A DNA stretch of 64,000 bases from the NCBI RefSeq assembly GCF_032854445.1, contig NC_088296.1, positions 9,274,706 through 9,338,705 of the forward strand, read 5' to 3'. Position numbers and translations under genes: made by a program. Origin of the DNA: Liolophura sinensis (lineage: Eukaryota; Mollusca; Polyplacophora; Chitonida; Chitonidae). Positions 42,251 to 52,459 of this stretch are shown here, in pieces; the first letter of the stretch is position 1, and each line of letters starts with the position of its first letter. The notes under the pieces are model-generated. The model made no database searches. It was not told the DNA's origin and was given only the letters and a program-made list of their open reading frames with translations.

Positions 42251-44260
42251 GTGAGACTGTTATCTCTCCATTGTTTGGGTATATTTTACTAATCAAGTAA
42301 TCATTGACCAACTGCTGTCCCTATGAAAATAATACATCGAGTATTACTTACCTTAGTTATTGTAAGTCGTTGTGAATATACTTCTTTTCAATATATCACC
42401 TCTTATTTTACTTACTTTCTGTTGAAATCTTGGTGCTCGTGGGGCCTGTAAGATGCCACCTGTAAAACATTTATATGAACAGTTAGAATAAAACCCTAAC
42501 TGAGGTAAATTGACAACATCCCAGAATTCACTGTTTATGCGCGTGAGCATTTGCAAGGTATCACACTGTCGTTGCTACTTGGGAGACTATGTAGTCTACG
42601 TTGACTAAAGATCAGTTGTCTATAGGTTTATACTTATAGTGTACTTATGTATGTTTTTTATTTTTATTTGGTTGTTTGTGTTAAACGTGGTTTTAGGAAT
42701 AAGTCTTGCGTTTATTGACCCGAAGCATTCATTTTGAATGAATTTTTAAGAATGTTTTGACACATTAATTCACTTTGGAAAGCTTCTCGGTAACTTGCCA
42801 AATGCACTCCCATTACTTCTACCTCAGGACTTGGCCGCCATCATATCATTCAGTGAACATTTATTCAGTGTAGTTGAACAAAACCAACGTCAGTTAGAAA
42901 AATGACGAATATGATATAATAAATGACTTACAGCATAGAGAGTAAAACTAGGGAAGCCATGGCAGTGTGATAATTGGCAAATGGTCACATGTAACCGGTG
43001 AAATTCGGCCACCTTTTAATTTACCACAGTTGAGGTTAATTATAACTGTCTACGTAGATGCATAAGTAGTTGTTGGATTACACGCCAATCCCCCCCCCCC
43101 CCCCCACACCCCGTCTCCTCGACCTCCTACACCATGGCTTATGCAGAATTAGGTAAAAAGAATGCAGTGACATTATCATACAATCACCTTCTGATTTATT
43201 AAGTTACAGGATTTAATAATTTTATTATAGATAATATGAATTATTTTGCAGATATGTGTAATGGTGTTAAAGTATCCAGCCCTCAGACGCCTCATCATCA
43301 AACTCCGACAGAGCTTCACCCAACCAGTAAGTTGACTGTACAGGGTTAACTGAGATTAACTGACTGAGTCCTGATCAGTCAGTACGATATTGTATGGCTT
43401 GTTTCCTGGTTGGGTTAACACTAGCCCTAGATTGCTTAACACCTTCACTAACATTACGGAGTAAACCTATAGAATGTTCTATTTGATTAGTCTGCAGTAG
43501 CACGAGATTTCTGCCAACTCGCACCTCGGACACTATTCTCGCGCCTCCTGTAAAAATACCGGCCAACACAAATACACGTGCTTCAATCGCAGCAGCATTG
43601 GTGACAATAAGAGATCAACCACGCCATGTCACCGTTTGCTCCGTCTGACGTTTGTCTCCCACTTGTCTTCCGTCAGCATGATGTGTGCACTGGTACGACA
43701 CGCGTGGGGAAGATCGTTAACAACTTCCCAACAGTTTGTGGTTTCCTCCACGCATTAAACAATCACAATCGTACATGGATCATTTTTCTTAAAGTGAGCA
43801 TAAAGTCTGTCACTGTGTATATATAGAAAGAAGTATAGAGCACGCAGTTATCACAGAAAATATGCAAAAAGTTCTATAAAGATTTGAGAGCGGAGAAGAT
43901 GAAGTTCAGTAAAATGGCGTCACCTAGTGAGTGACTAGGTACTGAGAATGATTTGCTAATTATTTTCTTGATAAGCGGTGTACAATTTTTGAAATGTTTT
44001 AAGAACATTGCGGAAAAGAACACTTAAAAAAGACAAGAAAGAATGAGCGTGCGATTACGTAAGACATGATAGAGGATGAGACAATAACAATAATCACATG
44101 CATCTTGCCTTGAACCTTTTAATACCCTTCCACTTTATTCTGTTAAACCTACAGCGTATGATGCAGGTATAATGTGATGGTGATGTAAAATATGCTTTTG
44201 TTGTTTTAGCGATGCCAACCGATTTCAACATGACGGAATCCCCAAATGCGACAGAACCGG
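42142..44260 (+). CDS. Partial secreted or surface protein with EB/EGF-like end and Ser/Thr/Pro linker (gene B)
   Basis: Three exons follow in one frame, all phase 1 at their 3' ends: 42142-42250 (5' side lost in the gap), 43252-43326 and 44210-44260. The first begins GTCQCRSGF, the CxCxxGF end of an EB or EGF-like module, and later has one more cysteine (LSCKTLDLALG). The second (DMCNGVKVSSPQTPHHQTPT) and third (TMPTDFNMTESPNATEPG) form a Pro/Ser/Thr linker with NMT and NAT glycosylation sites. The design parallels the minus-strand gene at 48.3-52.5 kb. If the weak last donor (GTACAG) is not used, the frame runs to TGA at 44368-44370. No membrane exon was found. Start and 3' end are unknown. 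Confidence 0.5.
42465..43050. repeat. Inverted pair of the unidentified interspersed repeat
   Basis: One copy runs forward (42465-42590: AACAGTTAGAATAAAACCCT, CTGAGGTAAATTGACAAC) and one in reverse (42940-43050: GTGTGATAATTGGCAAATGG, TCACATGTAACCGGTGAAAT). Both lie in the first visible intron of gene B. In RNA they could pair over about 100 bases with mismatches. Confidence 0.65.
43252..43326 (+). CDS. Gene B exon: Pro/Thr/His linker
   Basis: 75 nt, phase 1-1, acceptor AATTATTTTGCAG and donor GTAAGT. It encodes one cysteine and a PQTPHHQTPTELHPT stretch. The good splice sites and the phase match make it credible despite its size. Confidence 0.5.
44210..44260 (+). CDS. Gene B mini-exon with two N-glycosylation sites
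   Basis: 51 nt, phase 1-1, acceptor TTTTGTTGTTTTAG (strong) and donor GTACAG (weak). It encodes TMPTDFNMTESPNATEP. Reading through the donor adds about 36 residues and stops at TGA 44368-44370, which would give a secreted form. Confidence 0.4.
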
Positions 44261-44379
44261 GTACAGTGGAAACACAGGCGCCTCCGCGCTACCTGTTTTT
44301 ATTCCAAAAAACACCTACATTCCACGCTCAACTTGACGGTTTGAAAAGTCTCCATTCCTGTCTAACGTGACCTTGAAAT

Positions 44380-45685
44380 GACGTTGTGATTTTAGACACA
44401 CAGAGCGTTCCACGCACAAATTATTAACGGCAATTTTCTGTAAATAATTTCCTTACTGTACGTTTTACAAACGCGTATATGAACAAGATGGAAAATGTGT
44501 ATGTACTAGAGCAGATGTACCAAGAAGATAACTTGTTGTGTGGGAATATTTGAAGGGAGGAGTTACGTCCCTTTTTTGCTTGAAAATGTGAAAATGATCG
44601 TCTTTTATCAACAGAATAAGAAATCCACCTGTTGCCTGTCCGGCATTATGGTGGAAGTGGTTGAATTGTCATACATAGCATTGTCTCAGTGAATCAGCAC
44701 TATCAAAATACAGACAAAAATTTCTGACACGACGTAAACATGCAGACAGGCTGTTTTATTCAGCCGATTAATTCATCATTTCTGTAAATCAGCAAAAAAT
44801 AATCTGTCAAACACTCAAATCTACTTGAATTCTTAATTTATTCATGCCATAATTTGCACCTTAATTTAGTACAGTATTTTAATTTGTACAGTATGGAAAA
44901 TAGTACAGCAAGAAGGGAGTTAATTTACAAGTTTATTCACTCGTAGCTTTATATTCTCATTCAATTTTGTCGGATCGCCGGCGAGTGTGCACTGAAGTAT
45001 GAAGTCCTGCTCTGCTTGACATCACGGGCTTTGTGGAGCAAAATGTTGTTCCGTTACATTCGTCTGTAACAGAGAGTAAATGTGTTATTTGTGTAAAGGT
45101 GACACAGCATGATTTCCTCAACACGTAGGAGTAATATTTAGAATTCGATAACGGTTGTTACCGTTACTTTCACTGCGCCCTTCGTGTTTATAGGGCGTCG
45201 ACGGCGCTCGTGTGGCCGTTAGCGCAGTGCCGGGTTCCTTGGAAACCGCTTCACTTCCATTTCTATGTAGTGCATATATATCTGACGCCGTACAGGTGAG
45301 AGAGTACGTCAGGAACTTGCCAAAGACAAGTGCTTTACCGATGGCATTCGGATTTCCCCCAACAAAACCACTCTCTGTTATCGTCTAAATCTAATCTTAG
45401 AATGCAAAAACCTTCGAAGCGTGATGGTTGGCATCTGTATTCATTCGAAAGACACAAATTGTACACAGCAAAGTCGCGTTCCCCAGGAATGATACTCGAG
45501 TCGAGCAGTTGTAATCGACTAACAGAATAGATCTGCGTTGTTCAAGCGCCCTTTCGCACTGAACAAAAAATTCCAACTTTTGAACTAGGCTTCAGTAATT
45601 TCCTAATTTCCATGCACGTGTCAAATTCTACGGGTCAATACCACAAATTGCATCGTATGAAAGCAGCTTTACTTTCATTCCACGA
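44380..45685. other. No gene seen between the convergent genes
   Basis: One open frame of 66 codons at 45330-45530 has no family feature. I searched both strands for a hydrophobic exon that could end gene B or gene C and found none. Confidence 0.4.
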
Positions 45686-45689
45686 TGAC

Positions 45690-48030
45690 CGCTTCGATGG
45701 CTTAATGGTTAGAGCGTCCTCCTCGAAGTCGGGAAACCTGGGATAACACCACGGGTGGGCGACACCAAAGACTTTAAAAAGATACTTGTTGCTATCCCGC
45801 TTGGCGCTCAGCACTTAGAGACTAGAGCAAGGAAACAGGACTGGTTGCTTCGGTGTCAGTATATGTGACTGGATGGGGTGTCATGTACGGTGTCTTTGAT
45901 TGACAGAGGCATTACTTATGGATAACAATTCCTGGATTTATTGTGTTGGTGACGTTTCGATGTAGGTTCTTACTTCGTTATCAAACCATATGAACATACA
46001 GAGATACACGACAACATATATACAGTAAGAGAGTGAGTGGTGTCAAAAACAGGCAACAATGTAACATAGATAATAACTTCAGGGTTAATGGCTTCAGGGT
46101 TTAAGGCGGTCACTGTCTAATCTGATGAGGTCATTGTAGGCGCTCGGTAGATTCTACCCGCTGTCTCGGTTAAGCTGTGGATTGTGTCGTTGGATCATGA
46201 TGGCTTCCAGCAGTTTCCTTCTTTTATAGTCTGACTGGTTGTTTTGTAGGGTATGAACTGTGTTCCATTGGAGTTGGTGTTCTGGATGGGCTCTGAAGTG
46301 GTCACTGAGGGCTGATTTTCCATCTAATTTTTCTACTAAGGCTTTGTGCTCTGCAATTCTGATACTGAGTGGTCTACCGGTTTCTCCAATGTATTGCTGT
46401 TGACAATCACAATTAATGCAGTACGCAGATCCTTTGGGTTCTTCCCTATGGGTTGGCTATTTCTTTCTATTGGCTTTGGGTAGGGTTTTAAGGAGGTAAA
46501 CGTTGTTTGTATGTTCAGTTTGTCATGCAGGAGTCTTCTTATCTGGTAGCTTGGTGTGCCTATATACGGAATGGTTATATATATATTGGGGTGGTCGGGT
46601 CTCGTTGTTCTGGTCTTGTTAGCCGGATTGAGGATTTTACTAATCGTTCTCTCCACTAATTGTGGGGGGTATCGGTTTTGGGTGGTGAAGGCTGTTTTGA
46701 GGTGATTTATTTCTTCTTGGAGGTTGATGCTGGATATCTGTAGGGCTCGTTTTGTTAGGGTAGATATTATTCCTCTCTTGATCCGATTAGGTTGGTTAGA
46801 TTGGTAATTCACGTATTGGTCTGAGTGTGTGGGTTTGCGGTATACTGAAGTGAGGAGTTTGTCGTTCCTCTTGCTAATAAGTACATCCAGAAACGGTATG
46901 GTTTTGTTGCATTCTTGTTCCATGGTGAACTGTATCCTATTGTTCTGGGTGTTGAGGTGGTCAAGTAGGGACTGGGGGGTTGTCAGTCTTGTTTAGGGCT
47001 ACGAATGTGTCATCTACCTTACGGAACGAACACAACGGTTTGATGGGGCTTGCAGCTAAGACTTTGTTCTCAAAATTCTGTCATGTATATTTCAGAGATA
47101 AGTGGTGATAGGGGGGATCCCATCGGTAAACCGTGGAGTTGTTCATATATGTCTTCCCCCCACGTGAAATAGATGGAATGCATACACGAGTCGAGAAAGC
47201 TGATTATGCTGTCAGGTTTCATGCCTGTGTTGAGAGGGTGTTGTCCGCTGTTCAGCTTCTGCCGTATGATGTCTAGGGATTCTACTCTAAGGATATTGGT
47301 AAATAGGTCGATGACGTCTTAACTGATCAGTTGGGCTGTGCCTGGAATGTCTTTAATTTTGTTGCAAAATTCTGATGAGTCTTTCATGAAAGATTTGGAA
47401 ATTTTGCCCAGCGGTGTTAGGAGTTTAGTGAGGTACTGTGCCGTGTCGTAGTAGACAGTGCCTCTGGAGCAGATCAGGAGTCGGGCTTTGATCGGGTTCT
47501 TATGAACTTTGATGGTTGCCCTGGCGTAAGGTGCTCTGAGCTTTCGATACAGTTGGATGTCGATTTCATTGCTGTTCTGCAGGGCTTTGAGTTTTGCCTT
47601 AAATTATCTTTCTAGTTTCGGTGTGCGGTCTTTGGTTATTTGCCTGTGTCGCTGATCATGTCGTTGACTAGTTGGTTGAATTTGTTCTTGTCAAGTATAA
47701 CTGTGGCTCTTCTTTGTCTGCAGGGGCGATGGTGATGGTATTATCGGAGCGTAGATTCTTGATGGCCGTTCTTTCTTCTCGGGTGATATTTGGTTTTTGC
47801 TTGGGTGCTTTGATGAGAATGTCGCTGATTTGGTGTCATTACTTCCAGGGGCGAGTTGTTGAAGACGGTGTTTTTGGCATTGAATTTTAGCGACGGCAGT
47901 ACTTTCGCAGCATGGGCTCGCCCTGCCACATGAATACACAAGGTATGTACATTCACCTAAGGGCAACCGACGTCATGTGACTGAACTGTTGTTAAGTACG
48001 ACGGTAAAGCCCAGCCACACATATACATAC
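45690..48030 (+). repeat. Family B SINE split by a Penelope-like element (halves 45690-45898 and 47865-48030)
   Basis: The left half has the tRNA-like head: box A region GATGGCTTAATGGTTAGAGC, then CGCTTGGCGCTCAGCACTTA and GCAAGGAAACAGGACTGGTT. It breaks off at ACGGTGTCTTTG (45887-45898). The right half resumes at ACGGTGTTTTTG (47865-47876) and goes on GGGCTCGCCCTGCCACATGA, CGTCATGTGACTGAACTGTT and GTAAAGCCCAGCCACACATA. Joined at these 12-mers the two halves follow family B order. Confidence 0.8.
45899..47864 (-). mobile_element. Penelope-like element with GIY-YIG endonuclease, decayed
   Basis: Reading the minus strand from right to left: reverse transcriptase pieces with YEQLHGLPMGSPLSP (about 47090-47150), VDDTFVALNK (about 46990), then an open frame of 195 codons (46336-46923) with PFLDVLISKR and LLTSVYRKPTHSDQYVNY, typical of the Penelope RT end. 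After a frame change near 46440 comes INCDCQQQYIGETGRPLSIR, the GIY-YIG nuclease start, ending near 46155. Penelope-like elements are retroelements that pair RT with this nuclease. Stops (for example near 47320) and frame changes make it inactive. At about 2 kb it is shorter than intact elements, so it is 5'-truncated. Confidence 0.87.
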
Positions 48031-48104
48031 ATTCATTCCACGAGTTGATATTAACTTTCGCATTGTATGAACACGGATTCTATGTTGGTTGACAGCGTTC
48101 ATTC

Positions 48105-48239
48105 TTGACCGTGACCTTAGCGACACCGCGGAGAGCGCGGTTTTCAGAAAACCACCTCCTTCTCAGGGTCACGGGCACGGACCCGCGTGTTCCGCGTCTT
48201 TGGCGCGGGCCTCTGAGGGGTCACTAAGATAGCGGTCAA
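48105..48239. repeat. GC-rich foldback element of about 135 bp
   Basis: TTGACCGTGACCTTAGCGAC at the left pairs with the reverse complement of the right end (TTGACCGCTATCTTAGTGAC). Further inner pairing includes the GCGC-rich arms. Size and composition resemble the foldback at 23681-23812, but the end sequences differ. It lies just downstream of gene C's last recognised exon. Confidence 0.6.
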
Positions 48240-48315
48240 AAACGCCACGATATTATGGTGTTCTGTTCCGAAAAGACTTTTGCATAAGAATGATTTCATC
48301 TGTTTGTGTACTTAC

Positions 48316-48627
48316 TCAGAGTAGCATTAGTGTTTTCACACTGACTGAACCTTGACACCGGAATTCCGAACCACTTCTCTTCTTTGCCCCAAGGGGCGTG
48401 CCATTTGACGCATGCGCATTTGCTGGATTTACAGTCCGCTCCTATCCCACACTTATCGCCTGTGGTACAAATGTCGCCGAGTGCTTTGTAACCGGTCCCA
48501 ATGCACCAAAAATTGTCTGATGTGGCTCTGAAATTGTTGTCGCACTCGCACACGTTCTTCGAGTTACACACGGAGTGCCTTGGCAGACAATCTGTGGTTT
48601 TGTTGCAAGGTTCTCTGATGAGACTGG
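48316..48627 (-). CDS. Gene C exon 4: two EB-like modules
   Basis: 312 nt, phase 1-1. The acceptor reads GTTGATAGTTATAATC...TTGTCTTTAG on the minus strand; the donor is CTCTGA/GTAAGT. Twelve cysteines in two groups of six. The second module has a long loop (VKWHAPWGKEEKWFGIPVSR) before its last cysteine, and NAT near the end is a glycosylation site. Confidence 0.75.
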
Positions 48628-51600
48628 CTAAAGACAAGTTGATAGTTATAATCGTTACAGTGCCGACAAAGAGTAAAATACCACCGGTTGTCTGTTTCTT
48701 TTTTGAACAGAAGTTTTTTTGTTTTCCATAAAATGGTCCGTAAAGTAAAACGTGAATAGAAAAATGTATCCGAACTGTATAGCCTGTAGGAAATATTTTC
48801 CTGCCCATTAAAAAATAAAGTCTATGTATAAGATTTCTGAAAAGAACAGAATATTAATCGTTGCTACACCCAATATGACTAACTGTGTCAGATCAGTATT
48901 ATGTCCAAAATGGCAAAATGTATGATATATTTATTGAATTACTTGGTGTTAGTTGATTTGTGAAAGGAGAAAACCACAGTCCCGCGAGTAAACAAACAAT
49001 ATTTACCTGACAAACTTCCTGACTTATAGCAGCTGTCCATAAGCTGAATCTCTGCGGCAAAACCTCTTTGGTCAAACTTCGATTGATTTCTTCAATAAAA
49101 TACACAACAACAAAAAAGCAAAACAAGGAACAAAACAAAAAAACAAACCTTTCTCACAAATGTTCAGCCGAGCATTGGTTATGTATCCGACATCACACTG
49201 ACAAACCATTCCGTCACATCGATGTGGTCGACACAAAGCTCGAGGATCAGCGCATTTTGTAACATTTGTACATTTTTGACCAATCAGTACAGGAGGTACT
49301 GTTGTTGTTGTCCCACCGGCTGTAGTGCTGGGGTGAACTGTGGAAGCCGATGACAACGTAGACCGTGTGGACGTGGTGGATGACGCTGATTTGCTTGTCG
49401 AAGTCGAGGGTGGATTAAATGTTGTACTACTGCAAACTACTGTTAAAGATATTTTCAAAATTCAAAAATCAGTACAATTTAAAATATTAGATCAGATCTA
49501 TAATGTGGAAGACTCAAACCTGTCACCATTTTGATAAAACAATAAATTTAAAAACAAATAACAAACTAATGGGACACCCCTCGGACGAGCTACACAGAAG
49601 GTCCTAATCGCAGTAAAACACACTGTTTCCCTCTGTGACGTTGCAGTGCTCGTGCACTTCATATGCCAATTATTTTACAGTAATAGAAGAAAAAAACACA
49701 AGAGTTTTGCGTCGTTTTGTTACAAGCGTGAGGGAGTTTTAAGAATTCCCAATTTAAAGTTCTTAAAATAGAATCACATGACCAAATCCTGTCAAGGAAT
49801 AACCTGTGTCAATCTGCCATTTGTGAGATCAGATTTGAATTTCACCATTTCTCATTCAACAGAATTTGCTTGATATTCGATGATATTGTGCAATATACTA
49901 CCATCATTAGGCAGATTGGTAGTTACAACGTAGATGAAGATTTACGAGAGAGATTTACTCGCACATTGGGGTAAAAACTTCCCTGGACACCTATGACTTA
50001 TGGCTTATTAGATCAAAATGTCACTGTCGCAACAAGCAAATCAACCGTTGGCAGATAGGGAGGCGAGTTCGATTCCAATCCTCGCTTGTTTCTTCCGATG
50101 CTTTTGAAGTTCCTGCACGACAACTACAGCCACCATTATAGCTACAACTTCCGGAAAAAAAAAACATTCATTAATCTACCGAAATCTGTCGCCAAAGGGG
50201 AATCAAACGGAAATCAAACCGATTTACTATTGAAACCCAGTGCCCCTGGGTGGCGTGTCACCGGCGTATTGCTTCAGTGTGCGTTGATTTTAATGTTTTA
50301 AGATTGGATATCTCGCTACGCAGAGTTAAAACCCTTAAACAGAGACAACAGTAATACATTTTAGAATATGTTTCAAAAGCATTTATAATCAATTATTTAA
50401 TTTAACCCATATAACTGAAGGGTTCTCAAAGTGAAAATATTTGGCGCCCTCAAATCTTTCCTGGTGCAATGTTTCCTTAACGTATGGCATTGAGGATGGG
50501 AATTATGCTGTAATTACCTCAAAATGTTGCTCGAACGATCTGCGTCATTTGTGGTAATACCTCAGCAGTGGATGACTACATGTGTTCGTATGCGTAACGT
50601 CACACCATGTAGATATGAGAGGACGTTTTTGGTTGCGATACGTATTATCCTTCAGTTTTAATATTCCACATTTTTTGTTACACTTTAGGAAAGACTCCCT
50701 GTCTTTGTCGTTTTTCCTTACCCATAATGTAGTGGTTTCAACACTTTTGTAGATGTTAGAGCAGGAATGTTTTTCCAGATAACTGCCTAAATGGAGTTGA
50801 GTTCTAACCAGTCTCCAAAAGACACAAGCCTTACAACCAACGTGCATGTAACTGTGAAACAAGTTATTGTATACTATTATTGTATTTCACGAAATAAACA
50901 GAAAAATAAGCCATTCTCACAAAAAGGATAAAGACAAAAACTATATTGAGAGAAACCTTGTTTATGATTGAGACATGTATTTTACTCCCAAAATTACTTA
51001 CACGTTGGAAGATTTGTCTAAATCGTGTATTATGCTCACCTTTGTCACATTGCCTTGTATGAGCGTTCAGCCTGTATCCCATGTTACACTGACAGGTGGA
51101 TCCCAAACAATGGTCTGTCTTGCACGCTGTGTTTGGAACTGCACATTCGCTGTCATCCTGACACTTCTCATCCAGGGAGGCGCCTAAAATGAATAAATCA
51201 CACATGTGACACACTTGGACAAACTTTGATACGATCAGCTCCTTTTCATGTTGGAGGTAAATTATCGAAAGTTTTTAGTCAGATATAATCACGTGCAGAT
51301 ATAGAAAAACGTGTTATGCAATAGACAATATTGTAATTAGCTATGCCAATATTATTCGTATATTATAATAGGACTTTGTACGACTGTTAATGCATGTAAT
51401 TATGCCCAAAATTAATTTCCTCCAAAACATTTACAGCATTTTATTCACACATTTAAATAACAAAATAGCTTGTGTTAATATCAGTAAAAAACCGTAATCT
51501 TTGTCATGTACATACTCCTTACAGCGCAGAGTCGGTCTTTAGTGTTAGCGGTGATAAAAGAGGGGCATGGGGAGTGCGTTTTGTGTGTTTTCAACTACCT

Positions 51601-52454
51601 TTTGCTTCCCTCATTCCATACACCCACCCCATTTATGCCATTGCAGACACAGTGCTCTATTAAACTTTGGTTGTTGTGTGTGCAGAGATTAAGGAACAAT
51701 TCAAACAGTTAACGTTAACACATGTTCACCTACATTTCACTGTAGCGTAGAAACAATCAACAATAAAAATCATACCAAAAGTTTAATCTCCGGGCCAGTT
51801 TTTATCAGTAGACCTGTTTTTTCCTGAATGAAGCACTCCTCTGTTGATTTATATGTCCTCACCTATCAAGAACTTGACAGGCTAACCCATTAATTGGCCA
51901 GGCAGTTGAACGTATAGGTTAGCACATGATTACCGAGGGCTACACAGCATTGCATCGAAGCGTAGCACATGATTAATGAGGACTACACAACATTGCATTG
52001 AGGGGTAGCACATGATTGATGAGGACAACACAACATTGCATCGAGGCGTAGCACAGGATTTATAAGGACAACACACCATTGCATTGAGGGGAAACCGATG
52101 ATTGACGAGGACTACAAAACATTGCATTGAGGTGAAACGCAGATACAATGTTGTATTGTCAAGGGCTATCAAAATCAATCAGTCCTAGACTTCACAGAAC
52201 TTTCGAAGAGCATGGGTACTATTTAAAAATCCTGTTCATAAAAGTTCACTTGAGCAAGTAACACACAACTGATGTGTTACCCAGGTTTCTGTAACAATAA
52301 TCAGATTAACAGATAAATTAACGGATTAACTCAACAACTAAGTCCATAAATCATTAACTATTTAAAAATAATTTAAATAGTAAACGCATGACCTACCTTG
52401 AATACAACGTGTTCCGGAGACTAGGAAGAGGATCACAAGTAACCAAGGTTTCAT
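48316..52454 (-). CDS. Secreted or surface protein with four EB-like cysteine modules (gene C, 3' end open)
   Basis: Four exons on the minus strand, in order: 52454-52397, 51183-51040, 49439-49149 and 48627-48316, 805 nt in one frame. Every junction is phase 1. Residues 1-17 are a signal peptide (MKPWLLVILFLVSGTRC). Then follow EB-like module 1 (EKCQDDSECAV onward, TCQCNMGY), a Ser/Thr-rich linker of about 45 residues, module 2 (QKCTNVTKCADP, VCQCDVGY) and modules 3 and 4 (EPCNKTTDCLPRHSVC, VCECDNNF; DICTTGDKCGIGADC, KCACVKWH). EB modules are common in invertebrate secreted and membrane proteins; exact ligands are unknown. After exon 4 a strong GTAAGT donor implies more exons, none found. Read-through would stop at 48298-48296 after SKYTNR and give a secreted form. 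Confidence 0.75.
49149..49439 (-). CDS. Gene C exon 3: Ser/Thr-rich linker plus EB-like module
   Basis: 291 nt, phase 1-1, acceptor CTTTAACAG and donor GTTTGT on the minus strand. It starts VCSSTTFNPPSTSTSKSASS, continues Ser/Thr-rich to TTVPP, then QKCTNVTKCADPRALCRPHR and a CQCDVGY ending. A second possible acceptor (TTTGCAG) 10 bases in would change the phase, so it is rejected. Confidence 0.75.
49460..51035 (-). other. Gene C intron 2; no other gene seen
   Basis: A weak tRNA-like stretch with a box B-like GCGAGTTCGATTCC lies at 50062-50075. Open frames of 71 and 105 codons have no domain. Another EB-like exon could be present but I could not find one. Confidence 0.4.
51040..51183 (-). 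CDS. Gene C exon 2: EB-like module 1
   Basis: 144 nt, phase 1-1, acceptor TTCATTTTAG and donor GTGAGC on the minus strand. It encodes one module of seven cysteines (DEKCQDDSECAVPNTACK, then HCLGSTCQCNMGYRLNAHT, then QCDK). One module per exon with phase 1 borders is the usual form for modules spread by exon shuffling. Confidence 0.78.
51915..52140 (+). repeat. 43-bp tandem repeat, 5 units, in gene C intron 1
   Basis: Units read GTAGCACATGATTAATGAGG, ACTACACAACATTGCATTGA, GGG with drift; the last two start GAAACCGATG and GAAACGCAGA. Starts are about 43 bases apart. Confidence 0.88.
52397..52454 (-). CDS. Gene C exon 1: start and signal peptide
   Basis: The ATG at 52454-52452 (minus strand) opens a 19-codon exon ending CAAG before the donor GTAGGT. 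The leader has one Lys followed by LLVILFLV and a GTRC cleavage region. The phase 1 end fits exon 2. Confidence 0.72.
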
Positions 52455-52459
52455 TCTGA

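Noticed and set aside
45930-46160. Hammerhead ribozyme in the Penelope-like element
   Set aside because: CTGATGAG occurs at about 46117 on the + strand, and the minus strand has GAAACGTC near 45950, but I could not build the three stems with the needed core order.
47672-47966. Open frames on both strands at the right end of the Penelope-like element
   Set aside because: They span the junction between the element and the split SINE, so they are not genes.
49340-49534. Open frame antisense to gene C exon 3
   Set aside because: Shadow of the Ser/Thr-rich linker; the minus-strand reading has splice sites, cysteine modules and matching phases.
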